Shown here one piece after another: positions 59,928 through 64,000 of a DNA stretch of 64,000 bases. The stretch is from Scedosporium boydii. Lineage: Eukaryota > Ascomycota > Sordariomycetes > Microascales > Microascaceae. Both the position numbers and the translations under genes were made by a program. The stretch's first letter is position 1. Each line of letters begins with the position of its first letter. The stretch spans positions 1-64,000 of the forward strand of contig NJFT01000218.1 of assembly GCA_002221725.1 (NCBI GenBank), in the 5' to 3' direction. The notes under the pieces were generated by a model. The model had not been told where the DNA came from, searched no databases, and saw only the letters and a list, made by a program, of their open reading frames with translations.

Positions 59928-59951
59928 AACGATTCAACGATTCAACGATTT
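59928..59951. repeat. 8-bp tandem repeat, three units
   Basis: AACGATTC occurs three times in a row, the third ending in T instead of C. Confidence 0.85.
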
Positions 59952-60529
59952 AGTGTGGCGGCTAGAGGATAGCGCTGATGATGATGGACGGGATGCGACT
60001 GCACAGATAAAGGAGAATTTGGGAGGTTGAGTGATGTGCGTTTCGTTTTGTAGGTCGGCGTAGGAGGTTGATCGGGTTGATCTACGACTTTGATTGTTGT
60101 GGGTGGTATTTCCAGCTCCGAGCTGTATGTATGAAACGGGTCTGGCATAGCCACGCTAGGCTAGGCAGTTGTCCGAGGAGAAAGAGTTTGAAGTGAAGAG
60201 GTCCAACTGCAACGTCATTTCTCGTCTACTACCTGTGTTTGCACCCTCGCCCTTCATACCCTCCTATCATTTATGATTTACCTTGGTATTTCATGTCTGC
60301 GCCATCGAAAGCTACGAGGAAGCTAGAAGGGGGGGGATAAGTGGTATCACCACAGACTCGGCAATCTCAACGTCGTGACAGAAGCAACAATCGTATTGGA
60401 GAGCAACAGACGGTTAGGTGCAGGAAGTCGTATGCTTTTGATGTACTTTGGGGTTGCGATTGAGGCTTGCTCGGGTGGGTAGATGCATTGAATCCTTACG
60501 ACTTTCTTTTTGGTAGGGTTTGGTTTTCC

Positions 60530-60548
60530 TTTTTTTTTTTTTTTTTTT
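60530..60548. repeat. Homopolymer T19 tract
   Basis: A run of 19 T residues in intergenic DNA. Confidence 0.9.
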
Positions 60549-62480
60549 CCGGGGCCCGCCCCTTATGTTCCTTTTGGAGGTTTCTTTCCCCTTGGAGTCC
60601 CCGAAGCAGTACTTCGTAGATCGTAATAGGTGCTCTGTGGAATTTATTTGGTTTCTGGGCGGCCGGAAGGTTTTACAAGGTTTCTCCGAGGCCGATGAAG
60701 CGAATGATCATGGACCAATTTCCTTCTCGTCTCGTTGTCTTAGACTTCAGCCTCGATCTTGGGCATGGAACCATGCGGTTGAGGATTGGCTAACTTGAAC
60801 CGGGGACGAGCAGGTTATTGGATCCATCTGACGAGTTTAAAGACTGATCGGGCGCGACAAACGTAACACCAGGAGATAGCAGATATAGTACTCTGCAGCA
60901 CAAGTGCTCATGTACGAAGGAATATACGAACATACAAAGTGGTGCTCCCGCATGAAAAAAGAAACACTGACATTTTGCCAACGAAACTAATTGCGTGCCG
61001 CACGAAAGCCCAGATGCAAGATGCAAGATTTCAATGTCTCCACGAAAGTAATACGCCAAACTCGGATCATATGGGCTAAAACGGGTGTTGAGAGATTAAG
61101 AGGTGTGGCTCGAAAGAGACAGAGCTGCATGAATCAAATGCTCTGGGAGCAGCAGGACAGCGCAACAATGGCGCATGCTCTTGATGAGGGGAGGGTTGTT
61201 TCCCGGCTGGAGAAGGTTCCCCACAAAGGAGGGTCGGGGGATGGGATTGATGACAACGTTGAGGGGCGTTGGAGGAAGACCGTTCGCGGTGCAGTGCATG
61301 AGAATTGCTGCGTGCGGATGTGGGTGTGGTGGGTTGGTGGGATCCAGTCAGTCCGTTGGTGTACTTCGTACATCAGTGCCCGGCGATTTTACATTGCGAG
61401 TCGACGTACCTATCATCAATATGCTTGGCTTCCCCAGTCCAGGGGGAGAGATGCAGATGCATTGATCTTGGATCAATCATGACGAATGAAGATCAAGGTT
61501 ATCGCCTCAGGTCAATATCAAGCTTGAACAAGCTGGGGGCATTGTATTCGGCCGTACGAAGAATAGTAGAAGCATAGTACGCATAGAGTATTGATTGTCG
61601 TTGTGCTTCTTGTCTGTCATGAGGAGGAAGGAGGGTCTACAACTGCGCTAGATCCACTGCCGTACAGTTACGATGGCCACACACACATGGGACCGAGAAG
61701 TTGCAGCAAAGGGATAGACATGTCAGAGCTGTTCCATGATGCTGTGGGATCGAGACTCCATTTACAAAGCCAGCAAGGGCTCCTTATTATTAGTTTATAT
61801 CAGAGGCTGTCTCGGTCGGTTCGTATGTACTTTGTGGTCCATTTACTTGGTAGAGTACATGAGTACCCGAGGTACGAAGGCACACCGGTTGTCATCAAGT
61901 GGTGGGCTACAATTGTAGTCTCAGCGAAGTACATACAATTGTGGTAATTGTCTTTGTACCTGTGTAGAAGCAACATTATTGTCTACTTCGTACTTAGCTT
62001 CGTACAGCATTTCGGAAATGCGATCGCCCACGAAGTCTTTGGGGATCTCCCTTAAACTGTGTGCACCACCGAGATGGGCACAACAAGGCACGACACAATC
62101 ACCGTCCTCGACTGATGAATAACATTGATTGACGATTGATGGTTGCAGCAGGCTAATTTACCCTTGGTCCCTTGCAAAGTTGCAACCCCTCGTCGTCCCC
62201 TCATTCCCTGGGTCCCTGTCGGTCCCTTCAGCGCTTGCTATAGGGTCAGAGAGTCCGTGACCCCCTAAATTCTAAGATGGAGCGACGACGTCTTGCATAC
62301 GATACGTGTAAGAGCCTTTGAAAGAGGAGGTACTTCCGTGGTCTCCGCCCGGTAATAATGTACATCGCTCAATGCTAGTAAGTACTTCGTACACTCGCTA
62401 CATTGATACCTCCCCGCCCAGCCGCCGCGCTGATCTTCCAACCTCCCGAGTCCCAGGCCGCCTGCTCACCAGCGCCATCA

Positions 62481-62504
62481 CTGTCACTCTGTCACTCTGT
62501 CACT
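62481..62504. repeat. 8-bp tandem repeat, three units
   Basis: CTGTCACT occurs three times in a row, in intergenic DNA. Confidence 0.9.
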
Positions 62505-63174
62505 TTCACACCTCAACTCGCACCTTCACACCCGCGCAAGTTCCCCACCACGAAAGCGATATGGAGCACATACTTGTACCTCAGTATCTATCGTAATATT
62601 CCATGCTTTGCAAATACTTCCTGCTTGTATTTTTTCCGGCGCCTTCCTTCGTAATATCGCCTGGTCATTCAGCTTAAGGTTTGTGCAGTGTGCGAGGGGC
62701 GGGAGCAGTGGGAAAAACAGGTTTGGGATTTGCCGTGCGCATCCATCCCCAACAATGACCCAAAGTTTCAACGCCCCCTCCTACAATCCTACAATGTACA
62801 TGTATTGATCTCGCCTCTCATCCCGCCAGGCCTGTCGCTTGGCTGGTGAAGCCCCGCTCTGCCACCAGAGTACCTCACTCCGTACACTACAGAGCAGTCA
62901 TAGGAACGCGGGAGCATTTGTTAACACTGATTGACTCGTCAAGTTCAAGCCTGTGCTCTGGTCCATCCTCTCCACCACCTAAGCCCTTTCCTCCCCACCC
63001 ACTCACTCACGCTTCCAGTCACGCCGATGCCCGCCGATGCCCGCCCTTCGATGGCCAAGGGCAAAGGGCAGGACCGAGTCAAGGGACTTAATCAAGTGGT
63101 TTGATGTTTATTATTACCAACCAACATGCCGTTACCCCCATGGGAACTTGTTGTCCCTTTGCCTTCAAGTCTGA

Positions 63175-63210
63175 AGCTGTGTATACTTAGTGTACGAAGT
63201 ATACACAGCT
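63175..63210. repeat. Perfect 14-bp inverted repeat (hairpin)
   Basis: Arms AGCTGTGTATACTT (63175-63188) and AAGTATACACAGCT (63197-63210) are exact complements around an 8-base loop. The right side contains a TACGAAGTA copy (63193-63201). Weaker pairing continues outside between CAAGTCTG-like and CAGACTTCAAG-like flanks. Confidence 0.9.
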
Positions 63211-64000
63211 GTCTAGACCCCAGACTTCAAGCCATAATTCCGCGACCCCAAGCAATTTCCTGCTCTGGTCCTTGTTGCAATTCAGACCCTGCGCTGACTC
63301 CGCCTGGCTGCAACTGCACCGGCACTAAACCGCTCTTGTCCCATGTCAGCGGAGACCCTACATATTTGATCAATGTGCGAGGTACGAAGTACACTACGAA
63401 GTACGAAGGTGAACTTGAAGGCGCGAAGTAAAACTTTCAGTCTTGGTTGTATGTTGGTACCAACGTCTTTCGGGTTCTTGACTTATTGACCATTGTCGCT
63501 CCTCCGCTCCACCACCACCCTGCTCTACCACTAGGAGCATTGAGCTCGGTGCCGAACGAATTAACCTTTAATCCTTCCCCCACGAAGTTATTGAAGCCGC
63601 CCGTCGCTACGAAGGAGAGGGCATCCTGGTCGCCAACACTCCTTTCGCAAAACCTGGTCAAACTTTCACTCTCTCCTCAACCCTAGATCATACAATCGTA
63701 CCATCGTACCAGGTCTGCCTTTCCCGCGAGCACAGGCCGGGGAAAACAAAGAGGGAACAAAGGAAGCCTTGACCAGCAGGGCATTCTACAGACAAGGTCT
63801 CTCCCTTGCGATCGTACCGCACCACCCTCCGCCAAAGTACAGAGCAAATCTTTCGTCCTTTTTCAGCTTTCCCTACCGGACCGTCCCTTTTATTCTCCCG
63901 CTCTGCTCCCACAAACCGTTACTCGAACACCCGTCCCGAGACGCCCGCCAACACCCTGCGCGAGCCCAACTCCGAGTCACTTCAGACGTGCCCGACCCAG

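Larger units (their letters stand above)
59252..64000. other. Gene-poor right end, 4.7 kb
   Basis: No convincing gene. The first 600 bp are the 3' region of the chitin synthase gene, with a T22 tract. Seven exact copies of TACGAAGTA or its complement lie at 60610, 61362, 61984, 62383, 63193, 63383 and 63395, the densest stretch in the window. A 14-bp hairpin lies at 63175-63210. A minus-strand frame at 59942-60154 begins with a plausible ATG but has no family resemblance. The last 300 bp are CT-rich and may be the leader of a gene starting beyond the window. Confidence 0.5.

Noticed and set aside
59942..60154. 70-codon minus-strand frame starting MAMPDPFHTYSS
   Set aside because: Plausible start but Pro/Thr-rich and without a family or splice partners; not enough to call a gene.
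1..64000. Possibility of CRISPR arrays, rRNA, tRNA or intact transposons
   Set aside because: None was seen on reading; the gene structures are eukaryotic, and no transposase, reverse transcriptase or long terminal repeat was recognised.

Overview
The window looks like nuclear DNA of a filamentous ascomycete (Pezizomycotina, most likely a Sordariomycete). The genes are interrupted by short GT-AG introns (about 60-215 nt), often with a CTAAC or CTGAC branch-like sequence 14-23 nt before the acceptor. The gene set is typical of such fungi: a SERCA-type calcium pump, a class IV chitin synthase, a Skt5/Chs4-like activator with a CAAX box, a polo kinase, an OPA3-like protein and a 14-3-3 protein. 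Family names come from reading the translated sequence; no database search was run.

Layout. 1-546: 3' end of an unidentified gene. 2.3-3.75 kb (-): 14-3-3 protein in five exons, one of only 8 nt. 6.4-7.6 kb (-): secreted class 3 lipase. 8.8-9.4 kb (-): small secreted cysteine-containing protein. 10.7-11.6 kb (+): ribosomal protein eL36, with a perfect 125-bp tandem duplication in its second intron. 12.05-13.64 kb (-): TUG/ASPSCR1-type UBX protein. 14.5-15.4 kb (+): proteasome beta-3. 15.9-19.1 kb (-): SERCA calcium ATPase. 22.3-25.8 kb (+): DH/PH Rho guanine nucleotide exchange factor. 30.8-31.5 kb (+): four-helix membrane protein. 33.9-37.0 kb (+): SBDS-domain (Rtc3-like) protein, OPA3-like protein and an unrecognised protein in tandem. 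37.8-41.3 kb (+): polo-like kinase. 43.2-45.7 kb (-): Sel1-repeat chitin synthase activator. 55.5-59.3 kb (+): class IV chitin synthase.

Most genes are housekeeping or cell-wall/polarity genes. The clearest functional link is the Skt5/Chs4-like activator and the class IV chitin synthase. These are the counterparts of yeast Chs4 and Chs3, and here they sit head to head across a 9.8-kb stretch with no recognisable gene. The gene-poor stretches (about 4-6, 8-10, 26-31, 46-55 and 59-64 kb) carry a recurrent 9-mer, TACGAAGTA or its complement. I found 18 exact copies, none inside an exon, against about 0.5 expected by chance; some lie in hairpins.

I found no tRNA, rRNA, CRISPR array or recognisable transposon gene. 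No bacterial-style operon exists here. No complete novel multi-gene system is evident. The best leads are the intergenic 9-mer and its hairpins, the intronic duplication, the micro-exons, and the SDEL-like tail on the secreted lipase.
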